From Ga0077527 sp021300125 (GTDB lineage: Bacteria > Pseudomonadota > Gammaproteobacteria > Burkholderiales > SG8-41): a stretch of 64,000 bases of DNA. Under the pieces are notes generated by a model. The model saw nothing but the letters and a program-made list of their open reading frames with translations. It did no database searches and was not told where the DNA came from. Positions 42,747 to 50,705 of this stretch are shown here, piece by piece. Made by a program: the position numbers and the translations under genes. The stretch spans positions 1 to 64,000 of the forward strand of contig JBKDUF010000011.1 of NCBI GenBank assembly GCA_046339595.1. The letters are read 5' to 3'. Position 1 is the stretch's first letter. Each line of letters starts with the position of its first letter.

Positions 42747-43264
42747 CAGGCGGCCTCCAGGTTGCGGCGACGATACAGCGGCAGCGGCTGGTCTGCCGCG
42801 GCCTGATAGCTGTCGCTGAAATCGCGGAAAGCGGACAGCGCCGCTTCGGCTTCAATGCCGTCGTTGAGCTCAAACGCGTCAAAGCCGCAGCGCGCGAGGT
42901 AGTGCAGCTGGTCACGCTGCACGTCGCCGAAGGCACGCAGCTCGCCCTGCCAGCCGTGGCGCTCGCGCAGCAGGCGCGCGATCGAATAGCCGCGGCCGTC
43001 GGTGAACTGCGGAAAGCGCACTGCGATCAGTGCGATGCGCCCCAAGCTGTCCGCAAGCGCGGCCGGGTCCTCGTGACTGTCGAGCCAGACGCCGATGCGG
43101 CCGGTGCTTCGGTCCAGCAATTCGTCGGCGAGCCCGCGCCACAAGCCCAGCGGGATCAGCACGTCACCGGTCGCGGGAACAGTGGGCAGCCCACCGTCCG
43201 CGGTCCAGTCAAGCCGCAGCCAGCCGTCGGTCGCGATGTTCGCGTTTTTGATGAGCGTTGCCAT
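42746..43264 (-). CDS. DUF934 protein of the sulfite reductase operon
   Basis: A 172-residue DUF934 protein; the family is found next to sulfite or nitrite reductase genes in many proteobacteria and is thought to help the reductase, but no activity is established. The block VRFPQFTDGRGYSIARLLRE and GEVRAFGDV-like ELRAFGDVQRDQL are diagnostic. The ATG lies inside the end of cysI, a 56-base overlap in a different frame, and its stop overlaps cobA. The three genes are therefore tightly coupled. Confidence 0.9.
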   Translation of the reverse strand: MATLIKNANIATDGWLRLDWTADGGLPTVPATGDVLIPLGLWRGLADELLDRSTGRIGVWLDSHEDPAALADSLGRIALIAVRFPQFTDGRGYSIARLLRERHGWQGELRAFGDVQRDQLHYLARCGFDAFELNDGIEAEAALSAFRDFSDSYQAAADQPLPLYRRRNLEAA

Positions 43265-44909
43265 ACACGGACTCCTTGAACGGTTCGATGCCGATACGCC
43301 GCACCACGTCGATGAAGCGTTCTTCCTCGCTGTCGCGTTGCGCGAGGTAGGTCTGGATCAGTTTTTCGATCACGTCCGGCACCTCGTCCTGCGCGAACGA
43401 AGGGCCGATCACCTTGCCCAGCGAGGCGGCATTCCCCTGCGCGCCACCGATCGACACCTGGTAGAACTCGGCACCCTGCTTGTCGACGCCGAGGATGCCG
43501 ATGTGGCCGACATGGTGGTGGCCGCAGGAATTCATGCAGCCCGAGATGTTGAGGTCGAGCTCGCCGATGTCATGCTGGTAGTCGAGATCATCGAAGCGGC
43601 GCTGGATCGCCTCGGCCACCGGAATCGACTTGGCATTGGCCAGCGAGCAGAAATCGCCCCCGGGGCAGGCAATGATGTTGCTGATCAGGCCGATGTTCGG
43701 CGTGGCGAGACCCAGGGCCTTCGCCTCCTGCCAAAGCGCGTAAAGATCACTCTGGCGCACATCCGACAGGATCAGGTTCTGTTCATGCGACACCCGCAGT
43801 TCGCCAAAGCTGTAGCGGCCGGCGAGGTCGGCCACCGCATCCATCTGCTCGGCAGTGGCGTCCCCCGGCGGCACGCCGGTCTTTTTCAGCGACAGCGTGA
43901 CCGCGGCATAACCCGGCTGTTTGTGCGCATGCACGTTGCGGCCGGCCCAGCGTGCAAAACCCGGCTCGCGTGCCAGCGCCTGCGTGTACTGCACCGACAA
44001 TGCATCGAGCTTCTGGTACTGCGGACGGGTGAAGCGGCGCTCGATGCGCGCGATTTCCGCAGCGGTCAGCGTGATCGGGCCGTCCTTGAGCTGCGCCCAC
44101 TCGGCCTCGACCTGCTCGCGGAACACGGCCGGCGTGGTCTCCTTGACCAGGATCTTGATGCGCGCCTTGTATTTGTTATCGCGGCGGCCGTGGCGGTTGT
44201 ACACGCGCAGGATCGCCTCAAGGTAGGACAGCAGGTGCTGCCAGGGCAGGAATTCGCGGATCACCGTGCCGATGATCGGCGTGCGTCCGAGACCGCCGCC
44301 AACGAGCACGCGGAAACCGGTTTCGCCATCGGCACCGCGCACCGCCTGCAGACCGATGTCATGGACCTGGATCGCCGCGCGGTCGTGTTCGGCACCGGAC
44401 ACCGCAATCTTGAACTTGCGCGGCAGGTAGGCAAATTCCGGATGGAACGTCGACCACTGGCGGATCAGCTCGCACCACACCAGCGGATCAACGATCTCGT
44501 CCGGCGCGACACCGGCGAGGTGGTCGGTGGTGGTGTTGCGGATGCAGTTGCCGCTGGTCTGGATGGCATGCATCTGCACCGTGGCGAGGTGCGCCAGGAT
44601 GTCCGGCACATCCTCCAGCTTCGGCCAATTGAACTGGATGTTCTGGCGGGTGCTGAAATGGCCGGAGCCGCGATCCCATTTGCGGGCGATGTAAGCAAGC
44701 GCTCGCAGCTGCTTGGAGGACAGCAGGCCATACGGGATGGCCACCCGAAGCATCGGTGCAAATCGTTGAATGTAAAGACCGTTTTGCAGCCGGAGTGGGC
44801 GGAAATTGTCTTCGGACAAGGCCCCGGCAAGAAAACGCCGGGTCTGGTCGCGGAACTGCGCCACCCGTTCATCCACCAGTTGCTGATCGATTGCGTCGTA
44901 TTGATACAT
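43209..44909 (-). CDS. cysI: Sulfite reductase hemoprotein (CysI-type nitrite/sulfite reductase)
   Basis: A 566-residue sirohaem/4Fe-4S reductase for assimilatory reduction of sulfite to sulfide. The cluster cysteines are C415, C421, C458 and C462 in CPGGDFC and NISGCMNSC; the spacing matches CysI. Sirohaem and substrate contacts are suggested by STRQNIQFNW and by RNTTTDHLAGV. No flavoprotein subunit (CysJ) is seen in the window, as is common in betaproteobacteria where the electron donor differs. The ATG at 44909 is preferred over a GTG three codons upstream. Its end overlaps DUF934 by 56 bases. It is divergent from a CysB-type regulator. Confidence 0.93.
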   Translation of the reverse strand: MYQYDAIDQQLVDERVAQFRDQTRRFLAGALSEDNFRPLRLQNGLYIQRFAPMLRVAIPYGLLSSKQLRALAYIARKWDRGSGHFSTRQNIQFNWPKLEDVPDILAHLATVQMHAIQTSGNCIRNTTTDHLAGVAPDEIVDPLVWCELIRQWSTFHPEFAYLPRKFKIAVSGAEHDRAAIQVHDIGLQAVRGADGETGFRVLVGGGLGRTPIIGTVIREFLPWQHLLSYLEAILRVYNRHGRRDNKYKARIKILVKETTPAVFREQVEAEWAQLKDGPITLTAAEIARIERRFTRPQYQKLDALSVQYTQALAREPGFARWAGRNVHAHKQPGYAAVTLSLKKTGVPPGDATAEQMDAVADLAGRYSFGELRVSHEQNLILSDVRQSDLYALWQEAKALGLATPNIGLISNIIACPGGDFCSLANAKSIPVAEAIQRRFDDLDYQHDIGELDLNISGCMNSCGHHHVGHIGILGVDKQGAEFYQVSIGGAQGNAASLGKVIGPSFAQDEVPDVIEKLIQTYLAQRDSEEERFIDVVRRIGIEPFKESVYGNAHQKREHRDRRLAAA

Positions 44910-44978
44910 GCGCGGCACCCGTGATCTGACACCGCCGATGCTAGAAACTCCCCTTATATATCGTCCAAGAATATGTTA

Positions 44979-45006
44979 TTACTTGTTAATATCCTTAGAT
45001 TATATA
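44979..45006 (+). promoter_or_regulatory. Candidate promoter of the CysB-type regulator gene
   Basis: TTACTT (44979-44984), a 16-base spacer and TATATA (45001-45006) lie in an unusually A/T-rich divergent region and end 24 bases before the TTG start. It overlaps the leftward cysI promoter. Confidence 0.45.
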
Positions 45007-45026
45007 AAGCCTTAGACTTGGATTAA
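44999..45026 (-). promoter_or_regulatory. Candidate promoter of the cysI-DUF934-cobA operon
   Basis: On the minus strand TTAATC (45021-45026) and a perfect TATAAT (44999-45004) are separated by 16 bases, about 90 bases before the cysI ATG. The divergent cysB promoter overlaps it, so one bound CysB could control both. Confidence 0.55.
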
Positions 45027-45030
45027 GTCA

Positions 45031-46008
45031 TTGAATTTACAGCAATTAAAATATCTGCGCGAAATCGCCCGCAACGGCCTCAAAGTGTCCGACGCGGCGG
45101 AAGCCCTGTTCACCTCCCAGCCCGGTATCAGCAAGCAGATCAAACTGCTGGAGGAAGAACTCGGGGTGACCATTCTGGTGCGCAACGGCAAGCGCATCAC
45201 CGCCCTCACGGAGCCGGGCCGGATCGTGCTCGACATTGCCGAGCGCATCCTGCGCGACACCGAAAACCTGCGCTCGGTGGGCGAAGAATTCCGTGCCGGC
45301 GGCCGCGGCACGCTGGTCATCGCCACCACCCATACCCAGGCGCGTTACGCGTTGCCGCCGGTGGTGTCGCGCTTCACCCAGCGCTATCCGCAGGTGCGGC
45401 TGACGCTGCGCGAGGGCAGCCCGGCGCAGATCGCGGACATGTTGCGCGAAGGCAAGGCGGAAGTCGGCATCGCCACCGAATCCGACGAAAGCTTCGCCGA
45501 CCTGGTGATGCTGCCCTGCGCACAATGGAAGCGCAGCGTGATCACGCCGCTGCGCCATCCGCTGCTCAGCGCAGGTCCGCTGACACTGCAGAAGATCGCG
45601 CAATACCCGCTGATCACCTACGACTTCGCTTTCACCCCCAACTCGCCGATCCAGCGCGCTTTCGATGCCGCGGGCATCCGGCCCAACATCGTGCTCACCG
45701 CGATCGCCGCCGACGTGATCAAGGCCTACGTCGAGCAGGGCATGGGCATCGGCATCCTGGCCAAGATGGCCTTTGATCCGGCGCGCGACTTCGGCGTGCG
45801 CCTGATCAACGCCGACCACCTGTTCGAGGCGAGTACCACGCGCATCGCACTGCGGCCCAACGCCTGGCTGCGCGGCTATGTCTACGACTTCATCGAACTG
45901 TTCGCACCGTCGCTGAAGCGGCCAGCCGTGGATGCAGCGCTGAAAACCGCAGCCGCGCAAGGCGCGGCAGCAAGCGCCGGCCTTGAGAGTGCGGAGCCCG
46001 GCGTGTAG
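45031..46008 (+). CDS. CysB-type LysR family transcriptional regulator
   Basis: A 325-residue LysR-type regulator closest to CysB/Cbl. Its beginning NLQQLKYLREIARNGLKVSDAA and the helix-turn-helix block TSQPGISKQIKLLEEELG are CysB-like, and the effector domain has TTHTQARYALPPVV. CysB activates sulfur assimilation genes and responds to O-acetylserine or sulfur starvation. The start is a TTG with weak Shine-Dalgarno (GGA nine bases upstream). It is divergent from cysI, its likely target. Confidence 0.92.
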   Translation: MNLQQLKYLREIARNGLKVSDAAEALFTSQPGISKQIKLLEEELGVTILVRNGKRITALTEPGRIVLDIAERILRDTENLRSVGEEFRAGGRGTLVIATTHTQARYALPPVVSRFTQRYPQVRLTLREGSPAQIADMLREGKAEVGIATESDESFADLVMLPCAQWKRSVITPLRHPLLSAGPLTLQKIAQYPLITYDFAFTPNSPIQRAFDAAGIRPNIVLTAIAADVIKAYVEQGMGIGILAKMAFDPARDFGVRLINADHLFEASTTRIALRPNAWLRGYVYDFIELFAPSLKRPAVDAALKTAAAQGAAASAGLESAEPGV

Positions 46009-46039
46009 ATTGGCGCATCCCCCCCGACCGGAGCCCGTG

Positions 46040-47011
46040 ATGCCCGCCCTGCACCGTCTCGCCATCCTGCTCTTCGCCGCACTGCCCGCGACAGCGGTCG
46101 CCCAGAAAGACGACTTTCCGGCACGCGCAGTGCGCATGATCGTGCCCTTCCCGGTGGCCGGCGCCACCGACATCCTCGCCCGCGTCGTTGCCCAGAAAAC
46201 CGGCGAACAGCTCGGCCAGCAGGTGGTGGTGGACAACCGTCCCGGTGCCGGCGGCACGCTGGGCTCGCGCGTGGCGGTCACTGCGACCCCCGACGGCTAC
46301 ACGCTGCTGATGGGCACCACCAGCACCCATGCCATCGGCCCGCACCTGTATTCGAAGAAACCCTATGACCCGCTGACCGATTTCACCCACATCACCCAGG
46401 TTGCGACCTCGCCCAACGTGCTGCTGGTCGCCGCACAGGTGCCGGCCCAGTCGATCAAGGAACTGGTGGCCCTGGCGAAGGCGCAACCGGGCAAGCTCAA
46501 CTACGGCTCCTCGGGCACCGGCACCCAGTTCCATCTCTCAGGCGAACTGCTGAAGCTGCTTGCCGGCATCAACATCGTGCATGTCCCCTACAAGGGCACG
46601 GCCCTCGTTTACCCCGAGATGATCAGCGGCACCATCCAGATCCTGTTTGACGTGCCGCCGGTGGCCCTGCCTTTCATCAAGCAGGGCCGCGTGCGCGCCC
46701 TCGGTGTCTCCGGCAGGAAACGCGCCGCGGTGCTGCCCGATGTGCCCACCATCATCGAAGCCGGCATCGCCGGTTACGACGCCGACCTCTGGTTCGGCCT
46801 GTTCGCGCCACCGAAAGCGCGCCCGGACCGCATCAAGCGCGTGCATGCCGAAGTGGTGAAGGCCCTCGCTTCCGGCGAAGTGCGCGAGCGCTTTGCCGCG
46901 CTCGGCGCCGACGGCATCGGCAACAGCCCGGCGGCCTTCAGCGAGTTCCTTGCCGCCGAGAATGCCAAATGGCAGAAGGTGGTCGTAGCCTCGGGCGCAC
47001 GCATCGACTGA
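46040..47011 (+). CDS. Bug-family periplasmic binding protein
   Basis: A 323-residue Bug precursor outside the main Bug region. The ATG at 46040 follows GGAG with seven-base spacing; the longer frame overlaps the regulator gene. Signal peptide ends near PATAVAQ, mature start DFPARAVRMIVPFPVAGATD, in which the usual PGG is VAG. NRPGAGGTLGSRV, QFHLSGELL and HVPYKGTAL are visible. It lies 31 bases after the CysB-type gene and is followed by a hairpin, so it may be cotranscribed with the regulator. A sulfur-linked ligand would be speculation. Confidence 0.92.
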   Translation: MPALHRLAILLFAALPATAVAQKDDFPARAVRMIVPFPVAGATDILARVVAQKTGEQLGQQVVVDNRPGAGGTLGSRVAVTATPDGYTLLMGTTSTHAIGPHLYSKKPYDPLTDFTHITQVATSPNVLLVAAQVPAQSIKELVALAKAQPGKLNYGSSGTGTQFHLSGELLKLLAGINIVHVPYKGTALVYPEMISGTIQILFDVPPVALPFIKQGRVRALGVSGRKRAAVLPDVPTIIEAGIAGYDADLWFGLFAPPKARPDRIKRVHAEVVKALASGEVRERFAALGADGIGNSPAAFSEFLAAENAKWQKVVVASGARID

Positions 47012-47063
47012 ACCGAATCTGCGCCGCGGCCTTTGCAATTCGCGGGCTGCTGCGGTAGCGTGT

Positions 47064-47096
47064 AAATGCCTCGCCGGCGGATGCCGCGGGGCATTT
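47064..47096. terminator. Hairpin after the Bug gene, weak terminator
   Basis: AAATGCC (47064-47070) and GGCATTT (47090-47096) bracket a GC-rich inner region that can pair further. The following bases GTTCATTT are only partly T-rich. Confidence 0.4.
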
Positions 47097-47118
47097 GTTC
47101 ATTTCCGGGTCAAACACC

Positions 47119-47235
47119 ATGATCGACTTGAGCCCCTCCCGCACCCGCCGGGTGGTGATCGGCTACGGCGCCCAGCTCCATGCGAGCCAGGCCGGCTGTT
47201 CCGAACCCGCCACCGACCCATTCATTGATTGCTGA
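47119..47235 (+). CDS. Possible 38-residue leader ORF before the ABC transporter
   Basis: An ATG at 47119 opens a 38-codon frame (MIDLSPSRTRRVVIGYGAQ... ending PFIDC) whose TGA at 47233-47235 is ten bases before the next ATG. It ends with a cysteine codon and has another cysteine 11 residues earlier. The only ribosome-binding hint is a CCGGG upstream. It could be a leader peptide or simply a chance frame. Confidence 0.25.
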   Translation: MIDLSPSRTRRVVIGYGAQLHASQAGCSEPATDPFIDC

Positions 47236-47245
47236 AAGGAACGCC

Positions 47246-48148
47246 ATGAACACCGCACCGTCGTCTTCGCATACCCTGCTCACCCGCGCCCTGCGCACCC
47301 TCGCGATGGCCCTGGGCCTCGCCGCACTCACCGCCGCACCCGTCCTGGCACAACAGGCACAGCAGGTGCTGAGGGTCACCACCATCCCCGAGGAAGCCGC
47401 CACCGAACAGATCCGCAAGTTCGGCCCGATCACGCGCTACCTTGAACGCACCCTCGGCATGAAAGTCGAGTTCACCCCGGTCAACGACTACCCGGCCGCG
47501 GTCGAGGCGCTGGTCAACCGGCAGGTGGATCTCGTCTGGTTCGGCGGCTTCACCCACGTCCAGGCGCAGCTGCGCTCCGGCGGCAAGGTGATCCCGATCG
47601 CGCAGCGCGAAGAAGACAGCCAGTTCCGCTCGGTGTTCATCGCCCAGACCGACTCCGGCATCAAGACCCTGCAGGACCTGCGCGGCAAGCAGGTCAGCTT
47701 CGGCTCGCAGTCGAGCACTTCGGGCCATCTGATGCCGCGCAGCTTCCTGCTCGAAGCCAAGATCGATCCCGAAAAGGACTTCAAGCGCATCGCCTACTCC
47801 GGCGCGCACGACGCCACGATCGCCTCGGTGGTCGGCGGCCGCGTTGATGCGGCGGCACTGGACATCACCGTCTGGCGCAGGTTCGTCGAAGACAAGAAGG
47901 TGGACACCAGCAAGGTCAACGTGTTCTTCACCACGCCGCCGTTCTTCAACTACAACTGGTCGGTGCACGCCGACATGCCGGCCGCCCTGCGTGAACGCAT
48001 CACCAAGGCCCTGCTCGCACTGTCGATGAACGATCCCGAAGGCAAGGAAATCCTGACGCTGAACCGCGCCACCAAATACATCCCGACCCGTGCCGAGAAC
48101 TACAAGGGCCTCGAAACCGCAGGCCGCAGCGCCGGCCTGATCAAGTAA
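47246..48148 (+). CDS. PhnD-like ABC transporter substrate-binding protein, putative selenate-type clade
   Basis: A 300-residue periplasmic binding protein of the phosphate/phosphite/phosphonate group. Signal peptide ends near APVLAQ. FTPVNDYPAAVEALVNRQVDLVWFGG and the FGSQSSTSGHLMPR and AYSGAHDATI blocks match, from memory, the clade annotated as putative selenate ABC transporter binding proteins, which in other genomes sits near selenium genes; that substrate is itself a prediction. Start at 47246 follows AAAGGA. It heads a four-gene transporter operon with an ATPase and two permeases. Proximity to a CysB-type regulator fits an oxyanion such as sulfate, selenate or a sulfonate equally well. 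Confidence 0.85.
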   Translation: MNTAPSSSHTLLTRALRTLAMALGLAALTAAPVLAQQAQQVLRVTTIPEEAATEQIRKFGPITRYLERTLGMKVEFTPVNDYPAAVEALVNRQVDLVWFGGFTHVQAQLRSGGKVIPIAQREEDSQFRSVFIAQTDSGIKTLQDLRGKQVSFGSQSSTSGHLMPRSFLLEAKIDPEKDFKRIAYSGAHDATIASVVGGRVDAAALDITVWRRFVEDKKVDTSKVNVFFTTPPFFNYNWSVHADMPAALRERITKALLALSMNDPEGKEILTLNRATKYIPTRAENYKGLETAGRSAGLIK

Positions 48149-48158
48149 GCCGCGCGCC

Positions 48159-48989
48159 ATGCACATCAGCCTGCGCGGGCTGGCAGCCCGCCATCCCGCG
48201 GCCGCGCCGGACAGCGTGCCCGCGCTGCAACCGGTCTCGCTCGACATTACGGCCAGCGAGCAGGTTGCGGTGATCGGCCCCTCCGGCGCCGGCAAGACCA
48301 CCCTGCTGCACGCACTCGCCTGCGCCCTCAGACCGGCGGCTGGCGGTTTGACGCTGGACGGCGTGGATCCATGGACGCTGCCGGTGTCGAAGCTGCAGCA
48401 GTTGCGGGGACGGCTGTTTCTGGCGCCACAGACGCCGCCGCTGCCGCCACGGCAGCGGGTCATCTCCGCGGTGCTGGCCGGCCGGCTGCCGCGGCAATCG
48501 CTGCTGGCCAGCCTGCGTTCACTGATCTATCCCACCGGCATCGCGCAGGCCGAATCCGCGCTCACCCGCTTCGACCTCGCGCACAAGTTGTGGGACCGCG
48601 TTGACCGCCTCTCCGGCGGTGAACGCCAGCGTGTGGGCCTCGCACGGGCGCTGCTGTCCTCGGCTTCGCTGTGGCTGGTGGATGAGCCGCTGTCCTCGCT
48701 GGATCCCTCGCGCGCGAAGCTGGCGATCGAGACCCTGACCGCCGCCGCGCGGGAAGCCGGCGCCACGCTGGTATGCACGCTGCACCAGGTCGATGTCGCA
48801 ACTCGCTTCCCGCGCGTGCTCGGCCTGCGCGACGGGCGGCTGCACTTCGACCTGCCTGGCGCCGAAGTCAGCGCCGAACGCCTGCGCGAGCTCTATGCCC
48901 AGCATGAACACGAACTGCTGGGCGGACCTGCCGCCGCGGGCGACACCCCGCCACCGCCGCCACAGGCGCCGGTGATGTACTGCCGCTGA
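48159..48989 (+). CDS. ABC transporter ATP-binding protein (PhnC-like)
   Basis: A 276-residue ATPase energising the transporter encoded around it. Walker A GPSGAGKTT, the signature LSGGERQRVGLARALL, Walker B LWLVDEPLSSLDP and the H-loop CTLHQVD are intact. The region between Walker A and the signature matches PhnC-type ATPases of phosphonate importers. The ATG is 10 bases after the binding-protein stop, without a good Shine-Dalgarno. Confidence 0.93.
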   Translation: MHISLRGLAARHPAAAPDSVPALQPVSLDITASEQVAVIGPSGAGKTTLLHALACALRPAAGGLTLDGVDPWTLPVSKLQQLRGRLFLAPQTPPLPPRQRVISAVLAGRLPRQSLLASLRSLIYPTGIAQAESALTRFDLAHKLWDRVDRLSGGERQRVGLARALLSSASLWLVDEPLSSLDPSRAKLAIETLTAAAREAGATLVCTLHQVDVATRFPRVLGLRDGRLHFDLPGAEVSAERLRELYAQHEHELLGGPAAAGDTPPPPPQAPVMYCR

Positions 48990-49005
48990 GAAGCCGCCAG
49001 CCATC

Positions 49006-49854
49006 ATGCAAGAACCGGCGGCCGCACCGGCACTGCCTTCCCCCCGACACCGCGACCCGGCTTGGACAGGACGCGTGTTCTGGCTGCTGGCCGCCGCCGT
49101 GCTGGTCGCACCGGCGCTGGTCGCCACCGAATTCAAGCCTTGGCTGCTGTTCGAGCCGGATGCCCTTAAGGCCACCCGGCGCTTCATCGCCGATTTCCTG
49201 CCGCCGAAAATCGAAGGCGAGTTCCTCTGGCTGGTGCTGGTCGAGTGCTGGCGCACTGTGGCCATCGCCACCGCCGGCATGGCGCTGGCCCTGGTGATCG
49301 CGATTCCGCTGACACTCATTTCAACCAACGCGATCTCGATCTCCGCGCTGGGTGGACGCATGCACACGCTGCCTCTGTTCGTGAGGCAGGCAACACGCTG
49401 GCTGCTGATCGTGCTGAGGAGCATCCCGGAACTGGTGTGGGCGCTGGTGTTCGTGCGCGTGGTCGGCCTCGGCCCCACCGCCGGCGTGCTCGCCATTGCG
49501 CTCACCTACGGCGGCATGCTGGGCAAGGTATACGGCGAGATCCTCGAGAGCGATGAAACCCACACCACCCGCACGCTTCTGCGCAACGGCGCGGGCCGCC
49601 TGCAGGCCTTTTTCTACGGGCTGCTGCCGCACAGCGCGCCCGAACTCACCAGCTACACGGTGTACCGCTGGGAATGCGCGATCCGCTCCTCCGCGGTGCT
49701 CGGATTCGTCGGCGCCGGCGGTCTCGGCCAGCAGATGGACAACTCGATGAAGATGTTCCAGGGCTCGGAAGTGGCAACCATGCTGATCGTGTTCATGCTG
49801 CTCGTCGCGCTTGCCGACCAGGTCAGCGCATGGCTGCGGAAGAATCTCGCATGA
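49006..49854 (+). CDS. ABC transporter permease (PhnE-like) 1
   Basis: A 282-residue inner-membrane permease with about six membrane segments (first at 20-40). The cytoplasmic coupling loop with the EAA-type motif is seen in GEILESDETHTTRTLLRNGA followed by LLPHSAPE. It pairs with the second permease to form the channel. The gene starts 16 bases after the ATPase and its stop overlaps the next ATG (ATGA). Confidence 0.92.
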   Translation: MQEPAAAPALPSPRHRDPAWTGRVFWLLAAAVLVAPALVATEFKPWLLFEPDALKATRRFIADFLPPKIEGEFLWLVLVECWRTVAIATAGMALALVIAIPLTLISTNAISISALGGRMHTLPLFVRQATRWLLIVLRSIPELVWALVFVRVVGLGPTAGVLAIALTYGGMLGKVYGEILESDETHTTRTLLRNGAGRLQAFFYGLLPHSAPELTSYTVYRWECAIRSSAVLGFVGAGGLGQQMDNSMKMFQGSEVATMLIVFMLLVALADQVSAWLRKNLA

Positions 49855-50693
49855 ATGCCCCGCGCCAGGATTCAGCCAAGGCCGCCAATGAAGCCTGGCG
49901 GATGCCGCCGCGGCTGTTCAGCGCGCGCTGCACGATGTGCTGGTTCCTGTTCGGCCTCGTCGCGCTGACCGCGGCGAGTTTCTGGACACTCGACCTGCAG
50001 TGGGCAAGGTTCCTCTCCGCCGACGCCCTGCGCAAGATGGGCCGCTTCCTCGGCGAGCTGATGTCGCCATCCACCGACCCTGCCTTCCTGCTCAAGCTCG
50101 CGCGCGCGAGCTTCGAGACGCTGGCGATGTCGGCGCTGGGCCCGCTGCTCGCGGCCAGCGCCGGTCTCGCGCTGGCGCTGCCCGCGAGCCGCACCCATGC
50201 CGCGGACCCTGCCTGGTGGCGCGCGCCGACCCGGCTCGCGCTCAACGCGCTGCGCTCGATCCCGGAACTGGTCTGGGCTGCGCTGCTGATCATTGCCGCC
50301 GGCCTCGGCCCCTTTGCCGGCACGCTGGCACTGGCCCTGCACACCACCGGCGTACTCGGCCGGCTGTTTGCCGAAGCGGTCGAAAATGCGCCGCCGGGGC
50401 CGGCCTTCGCGCTGCGCACCCGGGTCGTCGGCGAACTGGGCGTGTTCTGCTACGCCACGCTGCCGCAGATCCTGCCGCAGCTGCTCTCCTACACCCTGTA
50501 TCGCTGGGAGAACAACATACGCGCTGCTGCGGTGCTCGGCGTGGTGGGCGGCGGCGGGCTCGGCCAGATGCTGGCCTTCCACATGGGGCTGTTCCACATG
50601 AACGAGACCAGCACTGTGCTCATCGCGATGCTGCTGCTGGTCGCGCTGGTGGATGCGCTGTCGTATGTCGCGCGCTGGATCATGCAGCGCTGA
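49851..50693 (+). CDS. ABC transporter permease (PhnE-like) 2
   Basis: A 280-residue permease homologous to the preceding one, with about six membrane segments and the coupling loop AEAVENAPPGPAFALRTRVVG followed by TLPQILPQ. Translation is coupled by a four-base overlap. Two distinct permease genes rather than one homodimer-forming PhnE are typical of the selenate/phosphonate-like clade to which the binding protein belongs. It converges on murJ with 12 bases between the stops. Confidence 0.92.
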   Translation: MNAPRQDSAKAANEAWRMPPRLFSARCTMCWFLFGLVALTAASFWTLDLQWARFLSADALRKMGRFLGELMSPSTDPAFLLKLARASFETLAMSALGPLLAASAGLALALPASRTHAADPAWWRAPTRLALNALRSIPELVWAALLIIAAGLGPFAGTLALALHTTGVLGRLFAEAVENAPPGPAFALRTRVVGELGVFCYATLPQILPQLLSYTLYRWENNIRAAAVLGVVGGGGLGQMLAFHMGLFHMNETSTVLIAMLLLVALVDALSYVARWIMQR

Positions 50694-50705
50694 GCGGTGC
50701 CGCGC

